Shown one piece after another: positions 1 to 8,161 of a stretch of 64,000 nucleotides of DNA; position 1 is the stretch's first letter; every line of letters begins with the position of its first letter. The translations under genes and the position numbers were made by a program. The notes beneath the pieces were generated by a model, which worked only from the letters and a program-made list of their open reading frames with translations, was not told the origin of the DNA and made no database searches. Where the stretch lies: contig JAFLEE010000015.1 of the NCBI GenBank assembly GCA_017302015.1, positions 16,176 through 80,175 of the forward strand, given 5' to 3'. The DNA is from Spirochaetota bacterium. GTDB lineage: Bacteria > Spirochaetota > UBA12135 > COTS27 > JAFLEE01.

Positions 1-230
1 AGGAGCACCAGTTTTTCCCGATGGCCCCGGGCCTTCATCCAGCGCCCCACCGCGCGCTCCGTGTTCCCGCCGCCGTAGACGTGGGCCATGTCGAGGGTAT
101 TCCATCCCGCCTCGAACGCCGCATCGAGGAGGGCGAAACTCTCCTCCAGGCGATCGGTGTGCACGATCATGGTGCCGAGCACGAGGCGCGAGACCGGCTT
201 GTCGACGCCGGGAATGCTTCCGTATTTCAT
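1..230 (-). CDS. Aldo/keto reductase, N-terminal part (continues beyond the window)
   Basis: Only the first 76 residues are visible; the rest lies upstream of base 1. The protein begins MKYGSIPGVD and has the aldo/keto reductase opening: a first beta strand ending LVLGTM, then the NTLDMAHVYGGG motif, which holds the family's catalytic Asp (about D47) and Tyr (about Y52). Members reduce carbonyls with NADPH in a TIM barrel; the substrate cannot be told from this part. The ATG at 230 follows AAAGGA at a normal distance, so this gene has an ordinary leader. The next gene on the same strand is a Gfo/Idh/MocA dehydrogenase ending 138 bp upstream, and the two may be one sugar or polyol oxidoreductase unit. 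Confidence 0.88.
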   Translation of the reverse strand, partial: MKYGSIPGVDKPVSRLVLGTMIVHTDRLEESFALLDAAFEAGWNTLDMAHVYGGGNTERAVGRWMKARGHREKLVL

Positions 231-368
231 GGTGATGAATCCTTTAAAGTTTGCGATGCGCGATCGGCGATGATCTGACGACTCGAGGTTGGGGGTTGAT
301 TGGATGCGGGTCGAGCGTCGATGCGTTTAAAACGGGGGGCTTCCGCCGGGGGGATCGGAACACCGGGG

Positions 369-1448
369 TCATTCCATCGGGTAGCGCAGCCCGATCTGGT
401 CGCGCAACGTATCGAGGGTCTCCATCACCGAAAGGCTCTCGGAGAGCGGCAAGAGCGGGCTTTCCTTGAGGCCGAGGGCGAGGCAATGGGCGAACTCCAT
501 CGCCTCGTGGCTATAGCCATTGCCCGCGTGGGGCGGTTCGATGACGACGGGATCCTTCCCGGGTTGGGAGAGGGTGAGGCGGCTCGGCCGCCACCAGGGC
601 GCGTGGAGGCGGAGACTCCCCGCGGTGCCGAGGAGGAGCGCCTCTTGGGGCGAGTTGGTGCGCACGGCGCAGGAGAGGACCGCGAGCTCCCCGCCCCCGA
701 AACGCAGCAGCATGCCGGCCTGCTCATCCACCCCGGTCGCCCCCAGATGGGCCGTCGCCCTCGCGTCCACGGGCTTGCCGAAAAAGAGGTGCGCGAGGCT
801 CACGGGGTAGATGCCCACGTCGAGGAGGCCGCCGCCGGCCAGGGCGGGATCCATGAGGCGCGAGGCGGGATCCCCCCCGCATCGGAAACCGAAATCGGCC
901 TGCAGGAGGCGGGGCTCGCCGATGGCGCCCGAAGCCGCCAGGGCCTTGGCTTGGATGACGTGGGGCAGGAAGCGCGACCACAGGGCTTCCATGAGGAGCA
1001 CGCCCTTCTTCCGCGCCGCGTCGATGACGATGGCCTCGTCTTTGGCGCTGATGCCCATGGGCTTCTCGCAGAGCACGGCCTTCCCGTGCTCGATGCAGAG
1101 GAGGCAGGCCTCGCGGTGCATGGGATGGGGCGTGGCCACGTAGACGGCATCGACTTGCGGATCGCGGGCGAGGGCCTCGTAGGATGGGTGGCGACGGGGG
1201 ATCTTCCATTGTTCTCCGAAGGCCTGCGCCTTGGCGCCGTCGCGGGAGGCGCAGGCCATGAGACGGGCCCCGGGCGCATGGGCCAGCCCCTGGGCGAAGG
1301 CCTTCGCGATGTTCCCCAGGCCCAAGATGCCCCAACGCGTCACCGCGGTGGGCTTCGAGACGGGAGCGCCCGAGATGTCTGCGCCGGTATTCCTATCGAT
1401 TATTGCCGAAGCCCCAAGGCTTACGCCGCAGCGATTGATCATTTCCAT
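369..1448 (-). CDS. Gfo/Idh/MocA family NAD(P)-dependent oxidoreductase
   Basis: About 359 residues, the usual family length. A Rossmann motif (WGILGLGNIAKAFAQGL) starts near residue 38 and is followed by the family's CEKPMG motif, which contributes the conserved Lys next to the nicotinamide. The C-terminal half looks like the usual alpha/beta substrate domain, with a GGGLLDVGIYPV stretch. Such enzymes oxidise or reduce sugars, inositols or their derivatives in the cytoplasm. The start is uncertain. I chose the ATG at 1448 because TATATT lies 6 bp before it and no ribosome site is seen. A GTG just before the Rossmann strand is an alternative and would remove a poorly conserved N-terminal extension. 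The gene is divergent from the AraC regulator at 1539, its likely controller. Confidence 0.85.
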   Translation of the reverse strand: MEMINRCGVSLGASAIIDRNTGADISGAPVSKPTAVTRWGILGLGNIAKAFAQGLAHAPGARLMACASRDGAKAQAFGEQWKIPRRHPSYEALARDPQVDAVYVATPHPMHREACLLCIEHGKAVLCEKPMGISAKDEAIVIDAARKKGVLLMEALWSRFLPHVIQAKALAASGAIGEPRLLQADFGFRCGGDPASRLMDPALAGGGLLDVGIYPVSLAHLFFGKPVDARATAHLGATGVDEQAGMLLRFGGGELAVLSCAVRTNSPQEALLLGTAGSLRLHAPWWRPSRLTLSQPGKDPVVIEPPHAGNGYSHEAMEFAHCLALGLKESPLLPLSESLSVMETLDTLRDQIGLRYPME

Positions 1449-1454
1449 GCAGTG

Positions 1455-1460
1455 AATATA
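1455..1460 (-). promoter_or_regulatory. Putative leaderless -10 element (TATATT)
   Basis: TATATT on the minus strand lies 6 bp before the ATG at 1448, with no Shine-Dalgarno sequence between. This spacing puts the transcription start at or very near the start codon. No convincing -35 box is visible. Confidence 0.5.
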
Positions 1461-1527
1461 GGACAAACTCGGGGAATCCGAAATGCCCCGTCATGCCGTA
1501 TACATGCATTATCTTGTCGCCCTGTGG

Positions 1528-1533
1528 TATGAT
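1528..1533 (+). promoter_or_regulatory. Putative leaderless -10 element (TATGAT)
   Basis: TATGAT lies 5 bp before the ATG of the AraC gene at 1539 and no ribosome-binding site is present. The 90-bp divergent region to the oxidoreductase thus appears to hold two back-to-back leaderless promoters. Confidence 0.5.
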
Positions 1534-1538
1534 CGCCC

Positions 1539-2363
1539 ATGAAGACGTCCCAGGTCGCGCCCCAAAAAATCGGATTCCTCTTCGGACGCGGCCGAAATAC
1601 GCGGCGCGATCCGCACCACGTCCTGCGGCCGGGGGGCACGGATGTCTGGATCCTCGAGTACACCGTTTCGGGCCGGGGGTTCGTACGCTCCGGCGGGCTC
1701 GTGACGTCCATGGGTCCGGGCGAACTCCTCCTCTTCCCCCCCGGCCTCGCCCAAGACTATGGGATGCATCCCGAACATGGGGCCTGGGACCACCTCTGGG
1801 TCTGCTTCGCCCCCCCCGCCCCTTGGCTCGAACTCCTCAAATGGCCCGAGGGCGCCCAGGGGCTTCCGCGCCTCGCCCTTCCCCCGGCCCTGAGGCCGCG
1901 GGTCAAACGGGCCCTCGAAGAGGGCGTGCGCCTTTTCCATGAGCCCCTCGAGCGCCGCCACGCGTTCGCCATGAACCGCCTGGAGGAAGTGCTCCTGTGG
2001 TGCGAGACCGCCAACCCCGACCGGGCCCAAGGCCGCATGGATCCCCGCATCCGCCGGGCGCTGGAGTTCATCCACCGCCAGGCGACGCGGCCCCTGAGCC
2101 TTGCGGAATTGGCCCATTGCGCCGTCCTCTCCCCGCCCCGCTTCTCCCACCTCTTCAAGGAACAAACCGGCCGGTCGCCCTGGCATTTCATCGAGGATCG
2201 CCGCCTGGCCCACGCGGTAGAACTCCTCCTCATGTCCGGAAAAACGGTGGCGGAAGTGGGGCGGGAATCGGGATTCTTGAGCCCGTTCTATTTTTCCCGC
2301 ACTTTCAAGAGGCGGTATGGGATGGGGCCCCGCGCCTTCCGCGGGAAAACTCCTCGAAGCTGA
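1539..2363 (+). CDS. AraC family transcriptional regulator with cupin-like sensor domain
   Basis: 274 residues. The first roughly 140 form a cupin-like ligand domain, with GGTDVWILEYTVSGRGFV and a GPGELLLFPPG turn typical of AraC-type arabinose-binding folds. Residues from about 170 carry the double helix-turn-helix: LSLAELAHCAVLSPPRFSHL for the first and the family signature VAEVGRESGFLSPFYFSRTF for the second, ending FKRRYGMGPRAFR. Such proteins usually activate neighbouring sugar genes when a saccharide binds. It is divergent from the Gfo/Idh/MocA gene at 369-1448, the most likely target. Family assignment is sure; ligand unknown. Confidence 0.93.
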   Translation: MKTSQVAPQKIGFLFGRGRNTRRDPHHVLRPGGTDVWILEYTVSGRGFVRSGGLVTSMGPGELLLFPPGLAQDYGMHPEHGAWDHLWVCFAPPAPWLELLKWPEGAQGLPRLALPPALRPRVKRALEEGVRLFHEPLERRHAFAMNRLEEVLLWCETANPDRAQGRMDPRIRRALEFIHRQATRPLSLAELAHCAVLSPPRFSHLFKEQTGRSPWHFIEDRRLAHAVELLLMSGKTVAEVGRESGFLSPFYFSRTFKRRYGMGPRAFRGKTPRS

Positions 2364-2452
2364 TCCTAGCAGCGCCATCGGGGATCCCCCGATCCAAATG
2401 CAGGCGTCCCCCGATTCACGCCTCGTCGGCTTCGTGCGATTATGGCAACATC

Positions 2453-4753
2453 ATGCAGCCTGCCCTCCCGCGCCGCGTTCCTTTCTGGCCCGCACGCCTC
2501 GATTTTCCCCTCGTGATCCTCGCCGCGATCGCCATCAATCTACCCTCCCTCAGTCCCGCCATCCTCCCCGCCCACGACGGGCTCTACGCCTTCCAGGTAT
2601 TCCATTTTTTCTACACGACCCTCTTCTCCCATGGCGAGTTCCCCCTCTGGGTTCCCTACGGGTTCGTGGGCGTCCAGGCCGATTATTACGTCAATAATTT
2701 CCTCGGTCCCGCCCAGGTCGGCTTGGGCCTCATCGGCCTCCTCTTCCGCGTCGAGAATGTGCTGCTGCTCTTCAAACTTTCCATGGTGGTCCTCAATCTC
2801 TTCTACGTGGCCGGGCTCTGGCTCTTGGCCGGGGAACTCTTCACGCGCCGGACCACCCGCCTCATCGCGACGCTGAGCCTGGGGCTGAGCGCCTTCTGGC
2901 TCATCCAGGTTTTCTTCAATCTGACCTTCCTCGCCATGGTGCCCTTGACCCTCTCGCTGCTCTTCCGCTTCTTCCGCACCGGACGCGGGCCGTTCTTCTA
3001 CCTCGCCGTCCTCACCGCCGCCGTGGGCATGTGGGGGAACATCGAGTATTTCGGGGTCATCTACTTCTATCTTTATATCCTCGTTTTCGCGGGGCTCGCC
3101 TGGGGACGATGGGGCACCCTCAAGGCCCTCGTGCGGCCCTCCTGGGCTAACGGGGCGGCCGCGCTGGCCGCGGTCCTGGCTTCGGCGGCCTACCTCTACG
3201 CCATCTACCACCAATTCGACGGCATCCACTTCTACCCCGTCGGGGGGCGCGACCCCGTGACCTTCCGCTCCACCCTGGAAGATTTCCTCACCTATAACGG
3301 CACCCCCCGGATCTTCGCCATCGCCGCCGAGTTCCTCCTGGGCAAGAGCCTCATGAGCGATCTCGTCCTGTATTGCGGCGCGGTCCCCGTATTCTTTTTC
3401 CTGGCGACCCTCTTCCTCCCCACCCGCCGCGCCTCCCGCACCCTCCTCGTCGCCTTCCTCTTCTTCGCCGCCATCGCCCTCGGGGGGCTCTTCGCCATGG
3501 CCGCGTTCCACTTCCCGCTCTTCTCCTATTACCGCCACCTCGGTTATCTTTGGGCGATCGAGCGAATCCTTCTCGTCCTCCTCGCGGGATTTTCCATCGA
3601 CGCCCTGTTCGACCATGCGAAGGCCGACTCCGCGGCCCCCGGCGTGGGGGTCCGCGCATTCCTGGGCCGGCTCCCCGTGTGGCCGATCCTGCTGTTCCTC
3701 GTGCTCATCCTCTCCCAGAAAGACCTCATGAGCCCCTCCTATTTCCAATTCGCCACCGATGCCGACCTCGTCCTCGGCACCCTGGCTTGGCGCTTCGCCC
3801 TGTTGGCCGCGATCGTCATCGCCCTCGTGATCCTCGCGAAGAAGGCGCGGTGGGTCCTTCCCCAGGCCCTGGCGCTGCTGCTCCTGCTGTTCGTCCTCGG
3901 CGACCTGGGGCTCTTCCGCTGGGCCCGGGTGGCGATCTTCCCCCGCCTCTCCCATCCCATCGCCTTCCAGCCCCTCAATCGTCCCGCCCCATGGACCTAC
4001 CGCCCGATGCGCAGCGAGAACCCCCTGGAACCCAAGGACAATCTCGCCGCCGAGTTCTTCTTCGCCAGCGGGGGCGTGCGCTACGCCTTCCACCATAGCT
4101 TCGACCGCACCGAAGCGGGCTATCCCCGGGGCCGGGTGGATTTCATCTCCAAGCCGCTGGCGCGCCTCCTCGAGGCCCGCGGGGTTACGAACCTCCAGGA
4201 GTACGACCAGATCACGCGGGATCCCGTCCTCGCCAAGAGCCTGGCCATCGAATACCCGAAGTGGGCGGCTTCCGGGACGCCGAGGATCGTTCGGCGGGAG
4301 CCGGAGGCCTTCGGCCTCCTGCGCGGCAAGGACGATTTCGTTTCGCTCCCCGTCATCCTGGCGCCCGACCTCTCGGCCTCCGAAGCCTCGCGCCCTGGCG
4401 CCTATCGCGGACCGCAAATCCTGTCGGTGAACGCCTTCACGCCGAACCGCATCCGCCTCCAACTCGCCGTCGACTCCCCCGGCTGGCTCGTCTACTCCGA
4501 CGCCTGGCACCCCGATTGGAAGGCCCGCGTCGATGGGGCCCCGAGGGCGGTGCGCGCGGCGAACCTGGCCTTCAAGGCGGTCCATCTCCAGCCCGGCGAC
4601 CGCGAACTCGTCCTTTCGTTCAAGCACTTCGGACTCGCCCACGCCGGTTGGCTCGCCTCCACCACGATCGGGTTCCTCCTCGGGCTCGGCCTGCTCGCCT
4701 CGCTCCTCGCCGGAAGGCCCCGGGGAACCGACGACGCCGGCCCCGTGGGCTGA
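2453..4753 (+). CDS. YfhO-type polytopic membrane protein
   Basis: 766 residues from the ATG at 2453. Open frame continues upstream, but that part overlaps the AraC gene and is not membrane-like. A first hydrophobic helix (FPLVILAAIAINLPSLSP) is followed by the NLPSLSP...HDGLYAFQ loop typical of YfhO and related glycosyltransferase-C-like proteins. About ten to twelve membrane segments run to about residue 480. The C-terminal part is soluble and ends with a segment containing PGWLVYSDAWHPDWKARVDG, a hallmark of YfhO proteins, then a last membrane helix. YfhO proteins modify cell-envelope polymers such as teichoic acids in Firmicutes; here a lipid-linked sugar or envelope glycan is the likely substrate, by inference. 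An extended -10-like sequence (TGCGATTAT) lies 9 bp before the start. Confidence 0.82.
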   Translation: MQPALPRRVPFWPARLDFPLVILAAIAINLPSLSPAILPAHDGLYAFQVFHFFYTTLFSHGEFPLWVPYGFVGVQADYYVNNFLGPAQVGLGLIGLLFRVENVLLLFKLSMVVLNLFYVAGLWLLAGELFTRRTTRLIATLSLGLSAFWLIQVFFNLTFLAMVPLTLSLLFRFFRTGRGPFFYLAVLTAAVGMWGNIEYFGVIYFYLYILVFAGLAWGRWGTLKALVRPSWANGAAALAAVLASAAYLYAIYHQFDGIHFYPVGGRDPVTFRSTLEDFLTYNGTPRIFAIAAEFLLGKSLMSDLVLYCGAVPVFFFLATLFLPTRRASRTLLVAFLFFAAIALGGLFAMAAFHFPLFSYYRHLGYLWAIERILLVLLAGFSIDALFDHAKADSAAPGVGVRAFLGRLPVWPILLFLVLILSQKDLMSPSYFQFATDADLVLGTLAWRFALLAAIVIALVILAKKARWVLPQALALLLLLFVLGDLGLFRWARVAIFPRLSHPIAFQPLNRPAPWTYRPMRSENPLEPKDNLAAEFFFASGGVRYAFHHSFDRTEAGYPRGRVDFISKPLARLLEARGVTNLQEYDQITRDPVLAKSLAIEYPKWAASGTPRIVRREPEAFGLLRGKDDFVSLPVILAPDLSASEASRPGAYRGPQILSVNAFTPNRIRLQLAVDSPGWLVYSDAWHPDWKARVDGAPRAVRAANLAFKAVHLQPGDRELVLSFKHFGLAHAGWLASTTIGFLLGLGLLASLLAGRPRGTDDAGPVG

Positions 4754-4912
4754 AACCGGCCGCGAAGGCGGGGCCCGGTGGAGCCGTTGAGCGCGCAGTC
4801 GCCACCGCCGGCGCCTGCGGAACGCCCGAAGGACGCGCCGCCCACGGACCTAAGGGCCGCGCGGGTCCATAGGCTATAATTCCGCGGGGGTCCCTTCCCC
4901 GCCGGAGAAACG
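4754..4912. promoter_or_regulatory. Intergenic promoter region with TATAAT
   Basis: A perfect TATAAT lies at 4875-4880, 32 bp before the ATG at 4913. A GGAG ribosome site then sits 7 bp before that start, so this gene has a normal leader. No good -35 box is present at 17 bp. The rest of the 159-bp gap is GC-rich, with no further feature seen. Confidence 0.4.
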
Positions 4913-5251
4913 ATGGCTTCCCACGAACTCTTTTTCGACACGTACACGCTCACCGGCTACGGGCTCGTCATCCAGATGGTGGAGGGGCGCAACGACCGGC
5001 GCATCCGGGATTTCGAACTCGACGACAAGAATATCTCCCGGATCATGGTGGGCCCCGAGAAGAAGGGCCTCCTGTTCAAGACCCGGGTCGACCGCATCCT
5101 CCTCGTGACGAAGAAGAACGTGCGCGTCGAACTGTGGAAGCCCAAGACGAAGGGCCTCTACGATACCTATGTGGGCAAACTCCGGGATTTCGCCAAGCGC
5201 AACGCCGTGCCGTTCGCCGAGACCCAGGACGTGCTGGTCGAGGAGCGCTGA
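4913..5251 (+). CDS. Small conserved-looking protein of unknown function
   Basis: 112 residues, soluble and charged, without signal peptide or membrane segment. The sequence alternates short beta-like stretches (YGLVIQMVEG, KGLLFKTRVDRILLV) with Lys/Arg-rich turns, which would suit a small beta-barrel or PH-like fold, but I do not recognise a family. A good ribosome site (GGAG) precedes the ATG. The FAD oxidoreductase starts 31 bp downstream without its own clear signal, so the two are probably co-transcribed. That coding is real is supported by GC-rich third positions and the ribosome site; function is unknown. Confidence 0.7.
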   Translation: MASHELFFDTYTLTGYGLVIQMVEGRNDRRIRDFELDDKNISRIMVGPEKKGLLFKTRVDRILLVTKKNVRVELWKPKTKGLYDTYVGKLRDFAKRNAVPFAETQDVLVEER

Positions 5252-5282
5252 ACCTCCCGGCCCGCCCGCCCCGCCCGCCCGC

Positions 5283-6650
5283 ATGAAGACCTTCGACTAC
5301 ACGAAAAAGGGCCTGCGCCTCCAGGAGGGGTGGGACGTCATCATCGCCGGCGGCGGCACGGCGGGGGCGGTGGCGGCGATCTCCTGCGGCATGGAGGGGC
5401 TGCGCACCCTCCTCATCGAGGCCCAGGGCGCCCTCGGCGGGGAACAGACCCTAGGCCTCGCCACGCCCATCCCCCCGAGCCAGGTCGCCGGCGACCGCCT
5501 AAGCTCCGCCATCGACATGGAGATCCGCGCCCGGACCCACGCGCGCCTCCCCCTCGAGGCCCTCGGCGCCGAGGCCTCGCGCCGTTTCGACCCCGTCGCG
5601 CTGGCGGGCCTCCTCGAAGAGATGGCCCTCGAGCACGAAGTCGAACTCTTCTATCTAACTTCCCTCATCGACGTCCGGCGCGAAGGCGAGCGCGTGCATT
5701 CCCTGGTTCTCCACAATCGCGACGGCCTCTTCGCGGCCGCCGCCCCCCGCTTCATCGACGCCACGGGCGACGCCGAACTCGCCTTCCGCGCCGGGGTGCC
5801 CTGCGAGAGCGGCGACGCCGAGGGGTGGAACCCGAGCGCATCGCTGCGCTTCGAGATGTCGGGGGTCGATCTGGGCCGCTTCGGCGATTGGCTGGAGGGC
5901 ACCGGCCAGAAGATGCTCACGCGCTACCCCAAACTCCATTGGGATATGGCCTCCCCCGCCGCGAGCCCGGCCCTCAAGCAACTCCTCCTCGAGGAGTGCG
6001 CGGCCGGCCACCTCTCCCGAAGCGACTTCGCGCGGCTAAAGTTCTGGGCGGTCGCCGGGAAGCCCGGCACCCTCAATTTCAGCGGCCCGGAGCACGGCCG
6101 GGAACGCGAGGCCGCCCGGGCGAAATCCGTGAGCCTCAAACTCACCGAGGGCCGCCGCGCCATCGCGCGCCTGGCCAATTTCCTGCGCCGCGCCGTGCCG
6201 GGCTTCGAGGAGGCCTGCGTGGCCCAGGTGGCGGTGCTCCCGGGCATCCCGGAATCCCGCCGTATCCAGGCCCGCCGCCGCTTGGTCGCCGAAGATCTGG
6301 CCGCCTTCCGGAAATTCCCGGACGGCATCGCGACCAGCAATCTCCCCATGGAGGCGCCCGGCGAAAGATCCGCGGCGCCCGTCGCGGGGGTCCCCATCCC
6401 CGAGAAGTACTGGGAGATCCCCTTCGGGGCCCTCGTCCCCGTCGGGCTCGACAATCTCCTCGTCGCCGGGCGCTGCGCCGGTTTCGACTTCGCCGCCCAA
6501 TCGGCGGCCCGCGCCCAGCACACCTGCCGGGCGATGGGCGAGGCCGCCGGCATCGCCGTCCGGCTTTGCCAAGACGACGGACTCCCCTTCCCCGCCCTCG
6601 ACGGCGCGCGGGTGCGCGAGCGCATGCGCCGCCGCGGGGCGCCCCTCTGA
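5283..6650 (+). CDS. FAD-dependent oxidoreductase (FAD_oxidored / PF12831-like)
   Basis: 455 residues. The N-terminus has a dinucleotide-binding motif (WDVIIAGGGTAGAVAAISC, near residues 18-36) followed by the acidic end of strand two (LLIEAQGALGG). A second FAD contact appears near the C-terminus as NLLVAGRCAGFDFAAQSAARAQ. The LPGIPESRRIQARRRLVAED stretch matches the 'xxR.xxR' arginine region of the FAD_oxidored family, common in glycan-degrading bacteria and often near glycoside hydrolases. The reaction cannot be named. It follows the 112-residue protein by 31 bp and has no ribosome site of its own, so translation may depend on the upstream gene. The start at 5283 is chosen because it directly precedes the Rossmann strand. 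Confidence 0.85.
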   Translation: MKTFDYTKKGLRLQEGWDVIIAGGGTAGAVAAISCGMEGLRTLLIEAQGALGGEQTLGLATPIPPSQVAGDRLSSAIDMEIRARTHARLPLEALGAEASRRFDPVALAGLLEEMALEHEVELFYLTSLIDVRREGERVHSLVLHNRDGLFAAAAPRFIDATGDAELAFRAGVPCESGDAEGWNPSASLRFEMSGVDLGRFGDWLEGTGQKMLTRYPKLHWDMASPAASPALKQLLLEECAAGHLSRSDFARLKFWAVAGKPGTLNFSGPEHGREREAARAKSVSLKLTEGRRAIARLANFLRRAVPGFEEACVAQVAVLPGIPESRRIQARRRLVAEDLAAFRKFPDGIATSNLPMEAPGERSAAPVAGVPIPEKYWEIPFGALVPVGLDNLLVAGRCAGFDFAAQSAARAQHTCRAMGEAAGIAVRLCQDDGLPFPALDGARVRERMRRRGAPL

Positions 6651-6707
6651 ACTGGATTCCCGCACCCGCGCCGATTACATTATCCACAGACCTTCAGGAG
6701 CGTCCAC

Positions 6708-7271
6708 ATGATCCACCACCACCTTCCCTCCCGCATGGAGGATCTCTTCTTCCTCAAGGAAGAGAAGCGCCTCATCGAACAACTTAAAAAGATGGAGAAA
6801 ATGAAGGAAACGAAGGAAGCCCTCGCCCAGGTTTCCGGCATCCGCGACGAAGCGCTGCTGCAGAAATTCGTCGACCTCAATATCCGCCCGGAGACCGTCG
6901 CCTCCGTCTCCCTCATTCCCCTCATCGAAGTCGCTTGGGCGGACGGCGGCGTCGACGAAAAGGAACGCGAGGCGCTGCTTTCGGCCGTGCACCAATTCGG
7001 CATCAAGCCCGGCGACATCGACTATGAACTGGTGAAGGAATGGACGGCGATCCGCCCGAGCGCCCAACTCCTGGAGGCCTGGATGCATTATATCGAGCAC
7101 CTCTGCGAGCGCCTCATGCCGGTGGAGCGCGCCGCCCTGAAAAAGGAGATCCTGGAGCAGACCACCGCCATCGCCGAGGCCAGCGGCGGCCTCCTCGGGC
7201 TCGGGGACAAGATCTCCAAGAGCGAACGCGCGATGCTCCAGAAATTGGAGTCGGCCTTCCCCAAGGCCTAA
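6708..7271 (+). CDS. TerB/DjlA-N-like domain protein
   Basis: 187 residues. After a charged, coiled-coil-prone N-terminus (about residues 8-45, rich in Glu and Lys), residues from about 70 contain LIPLIEVAWADGGVDEKERE, which matches the helical core of the TerB/DjlA N-terminal fold (usually 'la.vA.aDG.vd..E...l'). The family includes tellurite-resistance TerB and metal-binding helical bundles; the acidic DGGVDEKE turn is the likely metal-contact site. The role is inferred as stress-related at best. CAGGAG stands 8 bp before the ATG. It converges with the 5-alpha-reductase-like gene, whose end lies 43 bp downstream. Confidence 0.78.
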   Translation: MIHHHLPSRMEDLFFLKEEKRLIEQLKKMEKMKETKEALAQVSGIRDEALLQKFVDLNIRPETVASVSLIPLIEVAWADGGVDEKEREALLSAVHQFGIKPGDIDYELVKEWTAIRPSAQLLEAWMHYIEHLCERLMPVERAALKKEILEQTTAIAEASGGLLGLGDKISKSERAMLQKLESAFPKA

Positions 7272-7314
7272 AGGGGAACCCGTCCCGACCGCGGCGGCCG
7301 CCCGCCCCCGAAGT

Positions 7315-8115
7315 CTAGAAGACGAAGGGGATGAGCACCTTGCGCTCCCGCGGATAATCGGGGAACGCGCTGCGGTACCAGCGGTGGTTGGCCAGGGCCC
7401 TCGGGATCAGGTTGGCGGCGCTGATGCCGAGGATGAACACCCCGGGCAGCGACCAGGTGGCCAGGGCGAAGCCCGTCCAGGCGGTGAGTTCGCCCAGGAA
7501 TTGGGCGTTGGTCACGAAGCGGAAGAGCCCGCCCCGGGGGGTCTGGTAGCGGGGCAGGCCGGCGGCCTTCGAGGGATCTTTCGGCCGAAGCTGGCGGAGC
7601 ACGGAGTCGGAATGCAGGATGATCCCGAATCCCACGAGGTAGACGAAGAGGCCCGCGAGGAAGCGCGCATCGGTGAACCAAGAGGCGTCCAGGTGGCGCC
7701 CCAGGCCCGAGACGAAGCTCGCCGAAAGGTAGCCGTGCATCGGCGTCACGAGCCAGCCGCTGGCCACCACGAAGAAACTGAAGGTGCTGCGGTACCCCGG
7801 GGCGACCCGCATGAGGGCCGGGAAGGTGAAGGTGCGGTAGGCGTAATGGAGGCACCAGAGGCCGAGGAAGGCGAGGGAGATCGGCGCGTACGGGTGGCCG
7901 CCGCGGAAATAGAAGAAGAGGAAGGTGAGCGGCGCGGGGAGTTCCATGAGGAACCAGCCGAGGCGGGGGCTCACGTGGAGGCCCTTCCCCTTCCCGCCGA
8001 ACCGGCCGTAGGGCGTCTCCATGAAGAAGAGCCCCGCGACCGTGAGGGGGATGAGGGCGAGGGCCCCCGCGAGGATGGTGTCGTAGACGGGATCGCCGGT
8101 GTACCAGGCCTTCAT
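7315..8115 (-). CDS. Steroid 5-alpha-reductase family protein (3-oxo-5-alpha-steroid 4-dehydrogenase-like)
   Basis: 266 residues with five or six membrane helices. The C-terminal domain shows the family's NADPH region: the NAQFLGELTAWTGFALATWS stretch (family 'N..ye..ew.gfal.t.s') and the ending ANHRWYRSAFPDYPRERKVLIPFVF, which resembles the canonical 'H.wY...f.dYPk.RkalIPfi'. Family members reduce a C=C bond conjugated to a ketone in steroids or long-chain enoyl lipids. Here it is the last gene of a three-gene minus-strand unit with a 3-beta-HSD-like and an EthD-like protein, so a polycyclic lipid substrate is plausible. GGGGGA precedes the ATG. Exact substrate unknown. Confidence 0.85.
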   Translation of the reverse strand: MKAWYTGDPVYDTILAGALALIPLTVAGLFFMETPYGRFGGKGKGLHVSPRLGWFLMELPAPLTFLFFYFRGGHPYAPISLAFLGLWCLHYAYRTFTFPALMRVAPGYRSTFSFFVVASGWLVTPMHGYLSASFVSGLGRHLDASWFTDARFLAGLFVYLVGFGIILHSDSVLRQLRPKDPSKAAGLPRYQTPRGGLFRFVTNAQFLGELTAWTGFALATWSLPGVFILGISAANLIPRALANHRWYRSAFPDYPRERKVLIPFVF

Positions 8116-8161
8116 GGTTTCCCCCGATCGATGGGCCGCCCCGCACGGGGGGCCCTCGCGG

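Noticed and set aside
1997-2452. Longer start for the YfhO-type protein inside the AraC gene
   Set aside because: That stretch is antiparallel to no signal and is Pro/Arg-rich out-of-frame sequence of the AraC gene; the hydrophobic N-terminus starts at 2453.
2540-4642. Long minus-strand open frame of 700 codons opposite the YfhO-type gene
   Set aside because: Its translation is extremely rich in Glu and Gly with no domain; it mirrors the codon bias of the plus-strand gene and has no start signals.
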